Shown here piece after piece: positions 1-8,146 of a stretch of 64,000 bases of DNA. The stretch is from Bacteroidota bacterium. GTDB taxonomy: Bacteria > Bacteroidota > Bacteroidia > Chitinophagales > Chitinophagaceae. Below the pieces are notes generated by a model that was not told the origin of the DNA, did no database searches, and was given only the letters and a program-made list of their open reading frames with translations. The translations under genes and the position numbers were made by a program. The first letter of the stretch is position 1. Each line of letters begins with the position of its first letter. The stretch spans positions 1 through 64,000 of the forward strand of contig JAPLEH010000069.1 in the NCBI GenBank assembly GCA_026391455.1, given 5' to 3'.

Positions 1-218
1 GCGTACAACATGAGTTTTATTATAAAGGCCATTGTCAGGACCTGGAAATCAGGCTTCGTCAGCACAATGCCGGCATGACTCAATCCATCAGACATTATAT
101 CCCCTTCGAAGTCGCTTATTTTGAAAAATTTGAAACAGAAGCAGAAGCAATTATCAGAGAAAAATATTTTAAATCTGCTGCCGGAAGAAGATACTTAAAG
201 AAAAAATTGGCCTCGTAG
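1..218 (+). CDS. GIY-YIG nuclease family protein, 3' part (copy 1)
   Basis: The reading frame enters at base 3 and ends with TAG at 216-218; the start lies before the window. It encodes a small GIY-YIG endonuclease-like domain. Visible features are the YKGH variant of the second YIG motif, the conserved Arg in RLRQHN, and a C-terminal segment with EAEAIIREKYFKS that carries the family's catalytic-type Glu. The first 141 bases are identical to 347-487, so this is one copy of a tandem duplication. The last three codons overlap the 5' acceptor strand of the tRNA at 209, so gene and tRNA are physically interlocked. Such single-domain GIY-YIG proteins are common in Bacteroidota and their function is unproven; whether this one cuts DNA is unknown. 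Confidence 0.8.
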   Translation, partial: VQHEFYYKGHCQDLEIRLRQHNAGMTQSIRHYIPFEVAYFEKFETEAEAIIREKYFKSAAGRRYLKKKLAS

Positions 219-308
219 TACAATGCCCGCCCGGCTGACGCCAGTCGGACGGGGATAGTATAAGAGTTTCCGAAGCTCCAGATACAGGTTCGATTCCTGT
301 CGAGGCTA
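209..308 (+). tRNA. tRNA-Arg (anticodon CCG) interrupted in the D-loop
   Basis: I folded this by eye. The acceptor stem GGCCTCG (209-215) pairs with CGAGGCT (301-307), followed by discriminator A308; CCA is not encoded. D-stem GTAC pairs with GTAT. The anticodon loop is TTCCGAA with CCG at 270-272. The T-arm is ACAGG-TTCGATT-CCTGT. Removing 226-253 leaves a normal 72-nt tRNA with the standard D-loop AATGGATA. With those 28 bases present the D-loop becomes a long extra hairpin, so this copy is either a tRNA pseudogene or an unusual expanded tRNA. The first pair of the anticodon stem (A-C) is mismatched. Its 5' end overlaps the stop codon of the upstream GIY-YIG gene. Bacteroidota lack a known means of removing such a D-loop insert, so loss of function is the simpler reading. 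Confidence 0.75.
226..253. repeat. 28-nt palindromic element inserted in tRNA D-loop
   Basis: The segment starts CCCGCCCGGCTG and ends CAGTCGGACGGG; the two ends pair as an imperfect hairpin with a few mismatches. It sits exactly between AATG and GATA of an otherwise canonical D-loop. It looks like a small interspersed palindromic (REP-like) element of the sort found between genes in Bacteroidota. The boundaries are ambiguous by one G. Confidence 0.7.
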
Positions 309-321
309 CATTATCTTTCTA

Positions 322-600
322 ATGTTTTTTGCATACGTGCTGAAAAGCGTACAACATGAGTTTTATTATAAAGGCCATTGTCAGGACCTGGAAATCAGGC
401 TTCGTCAGCACAATGCCGGCATGACTCAATCCATCAGACATTATATCCCCTTCGAAGTCGCTTATTTTGAAAAATTTGAAACAGAAGATACATTAATTGA
501 TTGCCACTTAAAACATAAAAAAAGGAAATTATATCATAGAATTTTATTTAAAACTAATCGTAAACCCTTAGTTGAAAATGAGCTTGCAATTGTATTTTAG
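322..600 (+). CDS. GIY-YIG nuclease family protein with replaced C-terminus (copy 2)
   Basis: The 92-aa ORF starts at ATG 322, only 13 bases after the tRNA. Residues 1-55 are a complete GIY-YIG N-terminal half (YVLKS, YYKG, RLRQHN). From residue 56 on, the sequence no longer matches copy 1: the EAEAIIREKYFKS segment is replaced by TLIDCHLKHKKRK and an unrelated tail. The likely catalytic Glu is thus gone. I interpret this as a gene cut by insertion of the island to its right, with the tail read from island DNA by chance. It may still be translated but is unlikely to be an active nuclease. Confidence 0.55.
   Translation: MFFAYVLKSVQHEFYYKGHCQDLEIRLRQHNAGMTQSIRHYIPFEVAYFEKFETEDTLIDCHLKHKKRKLYHRILFKTNRKPLVENELAIVF
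347..487 (+). repeat. Direct repeat of 1-141 (tandem GIY-YIG/tRNA unit, period 346 bp)
   Basis: Bases 347-487 match 1-141 with no difference that I can see. The unit of 346 bp therefore contains the end of one GIY-YIG gene, one tRNA-Arg, and the beginning of the next GIY-YIG gene. Identity stops sharply after ACAGAAG: copy 1 continues with the normal C-terminal codons, while copy 2 runs into unrelated AT-rich sequence. Perfect identity implies a recent duplication or ongoing conversion. Confidence 0.9.
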
Positions 601-699
601 ATAATCAAACAAATCTGATTACGAATCCGTGAAAGCAAATATTATTTGTTTTTTTTATAATATTATTTAATTTAGTTTTTCACTAACCCTTCCTATTGC

Positions 700-3468
700 A
701 TGCGAACCTTTTCCTATGCCCCAGAGACATTGCATATTGCGCTTGTTTCCCTTCCTCAACATGATGAACAAAGGCATACCAATGCGTTGATTGAAGACCT
801 TTATAATTCTTATCTAAAGGATATTCAGCATTTTTCCAATCTCCAAACCAATAAGGATGAGTACCTCTATAAACCTTTGGGATATTTCATCTTAGGAAAT
901 TACGATATTGCGTTAATCAGCCTAGTCAACAACTACAAGTTTGCACAAAAGCAACTCACTCCGAGGCAAGGAACAAAGCTTACTTTTTTTTCCGAACCAA
1001 ATTCCTATCAAGTCATAACAGGCTCTTGCCCAATTATCAAAACAAAATTCTCGCCAAAAGATTTTTTTATCGAGAAACAAAAAAAAGCAGAGAATTTTAT
1101 CTGTATCTCCAACCTCAAGATTAACAACAAACTGTTAATCGGCAGCGGGAATCAGTTATTCCAAGGTCTTTTACTATTGATTGATGAATTGATTTGCAAA
1201 GAGTTTAAAGTGCCTCAAGCGAAAACCTCATACAACTACTTTTTACAACAGAGTTATTCTTGGTTTGAGATAACACTTGTAATATTTTCTCAAGAAATCA
1301 CACGTTTTAGTAAAATCCTCACTTCTATTCGCAACCTTACTTTAAATGACTTAGTTAATAACCCAAATAGCAAATTGACAAAAAAAGGAGTACTGAAAAA
1401 CTCTTTATATGAAACCCTATTGCATTCGCCCAATAACTATAGGGATATCAACCCTCATTTATTTGCAGATACGCATTCATACTTTGGCGTTCACTTTAGT
1501 TATATAGAGAAATCACCACCCAAAAAACCTGTAGAACTTAAAACCCAGATTGAGTGGCAGGTAAAGCCCGGCCACTTTACAGATCTGCTAAATGAACTTA
1601 GAGTAAGCCTAGGAGAAGATTTGTTTACTAACAACAATTTTATACTTACCGGCAAAACGGATTATTATATACAAGAACAAAAAGATTATCTAGATAATAA
1701 TATCCAGCTCCTAAAAGCTCTGAAAACCAATCCGAAAATTTTTAATTTTGCACGTAAAGTAAAGACTCGGGTGTTATTATCTCATAAACCCGATAGTATC
1801 ACCAATCCCCATCAGAATCACCACCCCAGTTTTAAAAACTGGCTTCGCGAAAAACATTTAGTGCAAGACAACAATACCCTTAATGAATATAGCCGCATTT
1901 TAAAGAAACTAAAAATTTCTCGTAATGTAAGAAACAAGATTAATAAAATCTATTATAACTATAACAATGGCATTCAGGATCCAATTCTATTTACCTATTT
2001 TTTGGACTTCTCAATTTTCATTGAAAATCTTACGCTGTTAATTCAGGAAGAGAATTCCAAGTTTGAAAAGGCCTTTGCATCTATGGACAACTGGGGTGAT
2101 TTTGAAAAAAAATCCGTCTATCAAACCGAGAATCTGTTAGTGGAAAAAATTGAAATCTTTGACGAGGGTTACAGAATCAGAATGCTTAATTGCCACAATT
2201 ATGAAGACATAACGGACTTTGACCTAGATTTCAATAGTTCTGTTCAGCAATTACTCAGTACCTATAACACTTTATGTGCTCATATCAGTAATTTGTTTTT
2301 CTCACGTCACAGTCATGGCCCTGTTGTACAGCTTTATCTCAAAAACACAGTAAGCAACTACGAAACAATAAATTATGATGTCTATCACCTGACGTCACCG
2401 GAATTTGTGTTCTTTACATTAGTGAAGGAAGTTCTCAACAAATTCGTTTATGCCGACCACGAATTGACTCGTAGAAAAAACAAGGAAAAAGGAGAGAGAA
2501 AAAAATCCATACAAGATATCATCGATTTATTGAAAAATGAAGTAATAGAAAGTCGCCTGCGTGACTATTTCGAAAATGAATTGATTGACTTTGAATACTA
2601 TTTCTTGGATGCTATCAAATACATTCATACCTGTAACCTGGATTTTGATTTGTACCAGTATTGGTTTTGGACCTATAACTTTCAAAATGCAGCACTTTAT
2701 GACCGAGTGGGAACTTTCAACGAAGAGCATTTTAAGAAAGAATTAGCCAGGCTTGTTTTCCTAGCCTGCCTTTTTGACGAAGACTTAGCTAACGTCGAAT
2801 GCCCTATTCCTGAAATTTACTTCTTATGGGAACGACATAGTAAATCGATTAAAGCAAATGTCCGAGATTTCATCAATAATAGTAGAGCGATATCCACTTT
2901 TAAATTATTTGTCCTTTCGGCATTCCAGTATCCAAACCTTAATTCATCAGTAAAAGCGACTAAATCACAGAACGCGCATGCTTTTAATAAATATTGGTCA
3001 TTGATTGCTAAACTAGATACCGATGACTACTCCGCCCTTCCCATCGGAAAACTGCAGAACATATCAAACGTGATGATTCACATGGACGCTTCATCAAAGC
3101 CTATCATTCAATCACTTCAAAAAGGGCAACCTGTATATTGCGTAGCAAAAGATCTAGATTCTTACACCTTTCTGAACAGTTTTATTCACGCCTACCTAAA
3201 GCTGATTTATGAGAAAAACGGGAAAAAAGTGAGGCTGCTGCGACGCGACTGGGAAAATGGGGACCCGCTTCTGTCTTTCATTCAATCTGGGAAAAAAAAC
3301 TATCTATATTATGTTGACCAATTTGGTGGGATCTTCCTTCCAGATAATTTCAGTTCGTCAACATATTTCAGTATCCGAAATGCTGCACTCCAATCCCTCT
3401 GGCACTACGCCCTATTATATAAAAAACAATTGCTTACTAATTTAAAAAATGATGAACGAGCAAAATAA
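700..3468 (+). CDS. Large protein of unknown function, first gene of a phosphoesterase operon
   Basis: This 922-aa protein has no signal peptide or clear membrane segment, so it is probably cytoplasmic. I do not recognise a family. The N-terminal third holds two similar-looking elements, one around LGYFILGNYDIALISL (near residue 62) and one around FILTGKTDYYI (near residue 308). They could be repeated beta-alpha units of a ferredoxin-like fold; this is speculation. The middle part (about 380-680) is mostly helical and rich in Lys, Glu, Asn and aromatic residues. The C-terminal part (about 780-915) is more globular. No Walker, nuclease or methyltransferase motif is evident. It overlaps the next gene by 20 bases, which implies translational coupling. 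Its AT-rich codon use differs from the genes right of 11.8 kb, which fits acquired DNA. Large companion plus effector enzyme is a typical defence-operon layout, but the role is unproven. Confidence 0.75.
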   Translation: MRTFSYAPETLHIALVSLPQHDEQRHTNALIEDLYNSYLKDIQHFSNLQTNKDEYLYKPLGYFILGNYDIALISLVNNYKFAQKQLTPRQGTKLTFFSEPNSYQVITGSCPIIKTKFSPKDFFIEKQKKAENFICISNLKINNKLLIGSGNQLFQGLLLLIDELICKEFKVPQAKTSYNYFLQQSYSWFEITLVIFSQEITRFSKILTSIRNLTLNDLVNNPNSKLTKKGVLKNSLYETLLHSPNNYRDINPHLFADTHSYFGVHFSYIEKSPPKKPVELKTQIEWQVKPGHFTDLLNELRVSLGEDLFTNNNFILTGKTDYYIQEQKDYLDNNIQLLKALKTNPKIFNFARKVKTRVLLSHKPDSITNPHQNHHPSFKNWLREKHLVQDNNTLNEYSRILKKLKISRNVRNKINKIYYNYNNGIQDPILFTYFLDFSIFIENLTLLIQEENSKFEKAFASMDNWGDFEKKSVYQTENLLVEKIEIFDEGYRIRMLNCHNYEDITDFDLDFNSSVQQLLSTYNTLCAHISNLFFSRHSHGPVVQLYLKNTVSNYETINYDVYHLTSPEFVFFTLVKEVLNKFVYADHELTRRKNKEKGERKKSIQDIIDLLKNEVIESRLRDYFENELIDFEYYFLDAIKYIHTCNLDFDLYQYWFWTYNFQNAALYDRVGTFNEEHFKKELARLVFLACLFDEDLANVECPIPEIYFLWERHSKSIKANVRDFINNSRAISTFKLFVLSAFQYPNLNSSVKATKSQNAHAFNKYWSLIAKLDTDDYSALPIGKLQNISNVMIHMDASSKPIIQSLQKGQPVYCVAKDLDSYTFLNSFIHAYLKLIYEKNGKKVRLLRRDWENGDPLLSFIQSGKKNYLYYVDQFGGIFLPDNFSSSTYFSIRNAALQSLWHYALLYKKQLLTNLKNDERAK

Positions 3469-5326
3469 TGTTAAAATTCTTTGGTTAAGCGACATCCATT
3501 TTAGGGAAGCTTACACCAATGCCGACATTTTGGCCAATAACGACCTCGATAAAACCAAAAAAGAAGAGCATATAAGCCATTTGGGTAGATTAAATTCCCT
3601 ACTAAAGTCTTTCCTTTCAAAACTGGAAGAAATAAAAAATGAACTAAAGTCCAATGGTGATAAACTTGATTATATTTTAATCAGTGGCGACATAGCTTTT
3701 TCTGGAACAGAAGGAGATTATGCTTTGTTTGAAGAAAAGATACTTGCCCCATTAAAAAAAATAGCGGGCAGAGAAATTCGTATTTTGGCCCTTCCCGGCA
3801 ACCATGATGTAAATTGGGGTAATTCGGATTTTCTAAAGCGTTTTCTTAATAACATAGCCGATATGAGTGACGAGGAGTTTAAGGAAAAATATTTCGATCA
3901 CCGCAAAGAATTTTTGCAAAAAAAGGCAGATCATTTCAGATTGATATTTACGCAGTATTCAAAGTATTTTGTTGAGTATATTTTACCAACAATAAAAGAT
4001 TGTCAACTTTCAGACGATTACAGGGCCGATGGTTTATACGGAATGGTGATTGATAAAGAAAAAAACTTAGTCATTAACTTATTCAATTCTGCATGGTTTG
4101 CGCTCGGCGAGAAATTTGACAAACTTCTTTTACAGGAAATGATGAGCGAAGCTGTGGTTTTACATTCGAAATCAAAATTGCCTGTAGAAAAATTTAATGA
4201 TAAGTTTAGTCAGATAATCAAGATTCTGATTACACTAAAGTCGGCTTCAACTGAGTATGGCGAACAAATCTTGGGCCAGGAGATTATGCCCTCAGATGAT
4301 ATCCTAAGCAGTCTTGAACAACATGCTGGTTACTTTACCATAACCTGTTTTCACCATCCCCCAAATTGGTTGCAGTATGGCACCAAATACAATCTTACCA
4401 GTTCTGATCATGATGGGCTATTTTTTAATAGATTACTTCGTCATACCGACCTTTTACTGACTGGGCATGAACATGTACCCTCTTCTAGCCTACCTGAGAA
4501 AATGAACCGGGAAATGTACCATCTGAAAGCTGGTATGTTCCTTCAAGATAACATGTTTGCTGAAAAGATTGATGGGGAACACCGGTTCTCAATTCTGGAA
4601 ATCGATACCGTCGATTTCCGGTTTTCAGAAAAGAAATTCGTATTCGATTTTAAGGGTAAGCACTGGGTACAAAATAAAAATTCGCTGGTTCTGGAGAAAG
4701 TTCCAAAAAAAGATCATAAATTCAATGCGGCTAATTTACAAACCTTAGGTACACGAATAAAAGAACCGGTTATATTATTGAAGATACTAAATCAGTATTT
4801 TCTTGAAAATGACGAATGTGATAGCATAGAAAGCCTTCCCTCCGCTACCGATGAAATTTACCTACTTTATGTCCTTAAAAAAAAGAGCGTCATTAATAAA
4901 ATGGTCGTACTGCCGATCAACCACCAACTGTTTGATTCTGTACTGCAAGCGAATAGCTGCAATACGAGTTACGATGATTCTCATGGTCTTGACCCGATCA
5001 TAAAGGTGATGGGCAGTCTTTCAGGCTGTCGGCATATTAGTATAATTACCCCTGATTTTCACGTTGAAAATCCAACTGTATCGAGTTATATTTCGTCTGG
5101 AAAAAAAAAGGAGTCGACGCGGGCCGTTTTTACGTATATCGTAAAAAAGGCAGATTTTGTCTTTAACAAAGCTCGGCACCATTTTTTCAACCGTTTTGAG
5201 CGGAAAAGAAATGCTCAACCCAACAATAAAGTGTTGAAAATAAATGACATAGATTTTGAGTTGGTCCGGGAGATTTGTTTGTCAAATCAAGTCATCCCCT
5301 TTTGGGTAATCGAAAAGTATGTTTAA
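3449..5326 (+). CDS. Calcineurin-like metallophosphoesterase with C-terminal extension
   Basis: This 625-aa protein carries all the classic two-metal phosphoesterase motifs in order: SDIH near residue 14, ISGDIAF near 78, PGNHD near 116, FHHP near 300 and GHEH near 338. The catalytic domain should therefore be active on a phosphodiester or phosphomonoester; the substrate is unknown. Residues from about 400 to 625 form a family-unspecific extension that may bind the partner protein or sense a signal. There is no signal peptide. The start ATG-ATG lies 20 bases inside the preceding gene, and the stop overlaps the ATG of the small ORF at 5319. This makes a tightly coupled operon. Metallophosphoesterases serve as effectors in several bacterial conflict systems, so a nucleotide- or nucleic-acid-directed role is plausible but inferred. 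Confidence 0.85.
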   Translation: MMNEQNNVKILWLSDIHFREAYTNADILANNDLDKTKKEEHISHLGRLNSLLKSFLSKLEEIKNELKSNGDKLDYILISGDIAFSGTEGDYALFEEKILAPLKKIAGREIRILALPGNHDVNWGNSDFLKRFLNNIADMSDEEFKEKYFDHRKEFLQKKADHFRLIFTQYSKYFVEYILPTIKDCQLSDDYRADGLYGMVIDKEKNLVINLFNSAWFALGEKFDKLLLQEMMSEAVVLHSKSKLPVEKFNDKFSQIIKILITLKSASTEYGEQILGQEIMPSDDILSSLEQHAGYFTITCFHHPPNWLQYGTKYNLTSSDHDGLFFNRLLRHTDLLLTGHEHVPSSSLPEKMNREMYHLKAGMFLQDNMFAEKIDGEHRFSILEIDTVDFRFSEKKFVFDFKGKHWVQNKNSLVLEKVPKKDHKFNAANLQTLGTRIKEPVILLKILNQYFLENDECDSIESLPSATDEIYLLYVLKKKSVINKMVVLPINHQLFDSVLQANSCNTSYDDSHGLDPIIKVMGSLSGCRHISIITPDFHVENPTVSSYISSGKKKESTRAVFTYIVKKADFVFNKARHHFFNRFERKRNAQPNNKVLKINDIDFELVREICLSNQVIPFWVIEKYV

Positions 5327-5411
5327 CGGTAAATTATTCCAGGTGAAAGACTATGAGGATCCTAAAAACTGTTCTAATTTTGCACTCTCATTGGTAAAAA
5401 TATATATATAA
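5319..5411 (+). CDS. Small ORF overlapping the phosphoesterase stop; probable true 5' part of the next gene
   Basis: ATG 5319 lies inside the phosphoesterase stop region (ATGTTTAA), the usual arrangement for a coupled operon gene. It reads 30 codons starting MFNGKLFQVKDYEDP and stops at TAA 5409-5411, right in an AT dinucleotide run. If the run had one extra AT unit, or two fewer, the frame would read straight into the ORF at 5419 without any stop. One extra unit would give a single protein of about 188 aa. I therefore think 5319-5883 is one gene that is phase-variable, recently frameshifted, or affected by a sequencing indel. The alternative is that this is a chance ORF. Confidence 0.5.
   Translation: MFNGKLFQVKDYEDPKNCSNFALSLVKIYI
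5400..5411. repeat. (AT)n dinucleotide tract at a frame junction
   Basis: Five AT units plus AA sit between the small ORF at 5319 and the ORF at 5419. Short dinucleotide runs can slip during replication. Here a change of +2 or -4 bases would fuse the two frames. Confidence 0.6.
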
Positions 5412-5418
5412 TAGCCTT

Positions 5419-5883
5419 ATGCCTTTACAATTAACTCCTGTAGCACAAAACCAGTTCCCTATTTTAAACAGTCTGGTAGAACTTCTCCCTAAGTTTCTGG
5501 CAATTCAAGAGACTCAAGGCGAGGATGCAGAAATGGGTGTATTCCTAGAGAAAACGTTGGAGAAAACTATTTTACCAGCACTGGGTCAGCAAGCAAATTT
5601 AGAGGCTTTTGATAGCCAGATTGTCCTGCCGCTTCCACATATATTTATGTCACAGAATCGCAATCCATTTACCAATATAACAGAGTTCTTCGGTTTACAG
5701 AACTTCCTGTTTCAACTCCGTAAGCAGCTACTTATCCGGGAAAATAAACCCGTGCCGGAGCCTGTACTAACCACCCACCAAGAAAGGATCATATCTCCTG
5801 GAAAAAAAGCCTACGAATTGATGGGAAATAATATGCTTAATATTAAAGAAAGCCATAATAGCTATGGGCTAATCTTTGAATAA
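5419..5883 (+). CDS. Hypothetical protein, third gene of the phosphoesterase operon
   Basis: The 154-aa ORF begins at ATG 5419 and shows no recognisable domain. It is moderately acidic and hydrophobic in its first half (LNSLVELLPKFLAIQ), has no signal peptide or transmembrane segment, and ends before a 430-bp non-coding gap. It lies 92 bases after the phosphoesterase. The real start may be ATG 5319 if the AT tract between them changes length (see that entry). As the only small protein of the set it could be an adaptor or an inhibitor; nothing in the sequence decides this. Confidence 0.55.
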   Translation: MPLQLTPVAQNQFPILNSLVELLPKFLAIQETQGEDAEMGVFLEKTLEKTILPALGQQANLEAFDSQIVLPLPHIFMSQNRNPFTNITEFFGLQNFLFQLRKQLLIRENKPVPEPVLTTHQERIISPGKKAYELMGNNMLNIKESHNSYGLIFE

Positions 5884-6313
5884 TTTTAAATTTCGAATAA
5901 ATGCCATTTTCTAATAGTAACTATAAATGTACACAGTTTAAGTATACTGAAGATAGGCTGTGGAGTAATATTCCCCTTTATTCCTTAGTATCTGTACACT
6001 TTCGGTTAAATTACAATCAGAGTTTTTTGTCTTGAGTAATAATTTAGAATCCTTCACTATAAAAAAATAGCATATTGCCTAATGTCAATTTCGCAACTTA
6101 AAATATGTAAACTTTCTCCGCCCCCAACCCATTTGCCTTACTTTCAGACAGGTGAACTGTTAATAATCCTTTAGCGCGGCACAATAAACTGAAATACTCA
6201 AAAATAGACGTTAAGTACTTATAATTGAAAGTATTATAGCATTTAATAAAATTACATGCGATTAAACTCAAATGGGTCACGATGATTAAACATATTATTT
6301 CTTGAGCTACAAA
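5884..6313. other. Non-coding gap between convergent operons
   Basis: These 430 AT-rich bases separate the rightward phosphoesterase operon from the leftward ABC-3C operon. I see no convincing gene, strong hairpin or repeat. The 60-codon minus-strand ORF at 6098-6280 has no supporting features. Confidence 0.6.
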
Positions 6314-8146
6314 TTACAGATCAGGAATAAATCCATATCGACCATGCTGGTATGATTGTGTAAAAACAATGTGATTGATAGAAGACTCTATTTCTAGCGG
6401 AGGTTCCTCATTCTCCATGACAATGATCTGAGGTAAATTACAGGAAGAAAGATAACGGTAAAAATCCATCGCTAGATCCACCGGAATCTGATCGTCACCA
6501 ACACCTCTTTCCGGCTTACGGTAAGTAACAAAAGGAGAATCAAGAATGGGAACACCGATAGCATAGTCAAGATCCATGATATGCTTTTGTAGTCCTATCA
6601 CAAAAGATGAATAAGTGATTGCGCGATAGCCTTTCCCGGTGAGTTCCCTGTCTTCTCCGGAAATAATAAAGTCCATTTTATCCTCGTTAAAGGAAACGCC
6701 GCTCAGATTGGGATAATGACAATCAGACAGAATCTGGTACATCTGTTCTGTCACTGGAAAAACGATGGATGAAAGATTGGTATCATCCACACTTCCTTTC
6801 TTTTTATCAAGTACCGATCTGGCGATGGTATCCCGCGATGCCACGAGTGAAGTTCTACGATCCGTTAATTGAAAATACTCAGTTAATTGCTTTTCTACAG
6901 CTTGCATCCGTGCCAACTCAGTCAAGGAACTTCTAATTTTGCTTTGCACGTTCTCTTCGAGTTCTCTTTCAAGATTTTTCAACTCATCATTTGTTCGCAA
7001 AATATTGTCGTCCGTCCTGGCCCTATCCTGAGAAATGAGCTGTCGTGAAAGCAGTAACTCCTTTTTCAACAATGCAATCTTTTTCAATTCTGTATTACAT
7101 GCCACCAATACTGATTCGATATCCTTTTCTGACATGGCAATTGTAATTCCATTGTGGCAGACAGGACACTCTTTGATAGAAGTATCTCCGGAGAACAACA
7201 ACTCACAAGTTTCAATCGTGCTTACCAGCCTTGCCGCGTCTGAATCGTATTGTTCACCCAGGATTTGGCTTCTTTCAAATACCCCTGATAATTCCATGCT
7301 GATCTCTTCCTCCTTTGACAACGAGCGGTAAAGCTCGTTACGCCGGGTGTTTAACTGCTTATTAATGTCATTCAGGTTTGCCAAATTTGCACGCACAGCT
7401 TCTGAAGCTTTTTGAAGTTTTGGCAACTGGTCTTGCTCAAACTCAGTAACATTCGTTTTTTTAAGATCCTTGTCAATTTCATTGATCAGGTCATTCAACA
7501 TCTCTAACTTCCCCTTTCGATGTAAAATTTCTTTCGCACTAAGCTTTTCAATTATATCACTATCGTCCTTACCAGTAACAATAAATTTGAAGACACTTTT
7601 TTCAACGGGTATCGTAACGTACTGCCCTGTCACAATGGGAGATTTGTCAGTAGTGATCTTTGTTTCTTCGACCATCGTAAATTTCACCAAATCCCGGAAA
7701 GAAAGTCCCCGTTTTTTCCCGTCTGCATTTGTCTTTAACTTTTTGGACTTGAGATTACACAGCGACAACAAAAACTGCGAAACATTGTCCTGTTCAACAT
7801 CGTCATGATTTCTTTTCAAGACCTCATAGTAAGCCTTCTCCAGGCTTGTCTCTAGATCTGCAGAAAACAAATGAAATGCGCCTCCAACCAAATCCGATTT
7901 TAAAGTATAGACATCGCCATTGCTGGATTCAATTTCAAGATAGCAATACGAATACTGCTGCGCCTGCTTTATTTTTTTGGGGATTTTGGAGCCTCCCAAC
8001 ATATAGTTTAGACATTGAAAGATATAGGTCTTTCCTGTATTGGAAGGACCGGAAATGATATTCAACCCGTGTTTAAATACCACAATAGCGGCCCGGTGGG
8101 TGGGGCTCGTAAGTCGTAACTCTTTTATGATAAACCCAAACTTCAT
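6314..8146 (-). CDS. SMC/Rad50-like ABC ATPase of an ABC-three-component (ABC-3C) system
   Basis: The 610-aa protein has the layout of a short SMC-type ATPase. Walker A is GPSNTGKT at residues 33-40. Long charged coiled-coil arms (about 200-450) flank a zinc-hook-like CPVCHNG near residue 326. A C-terminal ABC half follows, with a signature-like segment around TGKGYRAITYSS and a Walker-B-like ILDSPF near residue 534. It is the last gene of three: its ATG overlaps the stop of the middle gene by 4 bases. In ABC-3C and the related Lamassu-type systems the SMC-like ATPase senses aberrant DNA or replication structures and releases the nuclease partner. That role is transferred from the family; the phage or plasmid target here is unknown. 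Confidence 0.85.
   Translation of the reverse strand: MKFGFIIKELRLTSPTHRAAIVVFKHGLNIISGPSNTGKTYIFQCLNYMLGGSKIPKKIKQAQQYSYCYLEIESSNGDVYTLKSDLVGGAFHLFSADLETSLEKAYYEVLKRNHDDVEQDNVSQFLLSLCNLKSKKLKTNADGKKRGLSFRDLVKFTMVEETKITTDKSPIVTGQYVTIPVEKSVFKFIVTGKDDSDIIEKLSAKEILHRKGKLEMLNDLINEIDKDLKKTNVTEFEQDQLPKLQKASEAVRANLANLNDINKQLNTRRNELYRSLSKEEEISMELSGVFERSQILGEQYDSDAARLVSTIETCELLFSGDTSIKECPVCHNGITIAMSEKDIESVLVACNTELKKIALLKKELLLSRQLISQDRARTDDNILRTNDELKNLERELEENVQSKIRSSLTELARMQAVEKQLTEYFQLTDRRTSLVASRDTIARSVLDKKKGSVDDTNLSSIVFPVTEQMYQILSDCHYPNLSGVSFNEDKMDFIISGEDRELTGKGYRAITYSSFVIGLQKHIMDLDYAIGVPILDSPFVTYRKPERGVGDDQIPVDLAMDFYRYLSSCNLPQIIVMENEEPPLEIESSINHIVFTQSYQHGRYGFIPDL

Noticed and set aside
6098-6280. 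60-aa minus-strand ORF in the gap between convergent operons
   Set aside because: No motif, AT-driven composition, no promoter or coupling.
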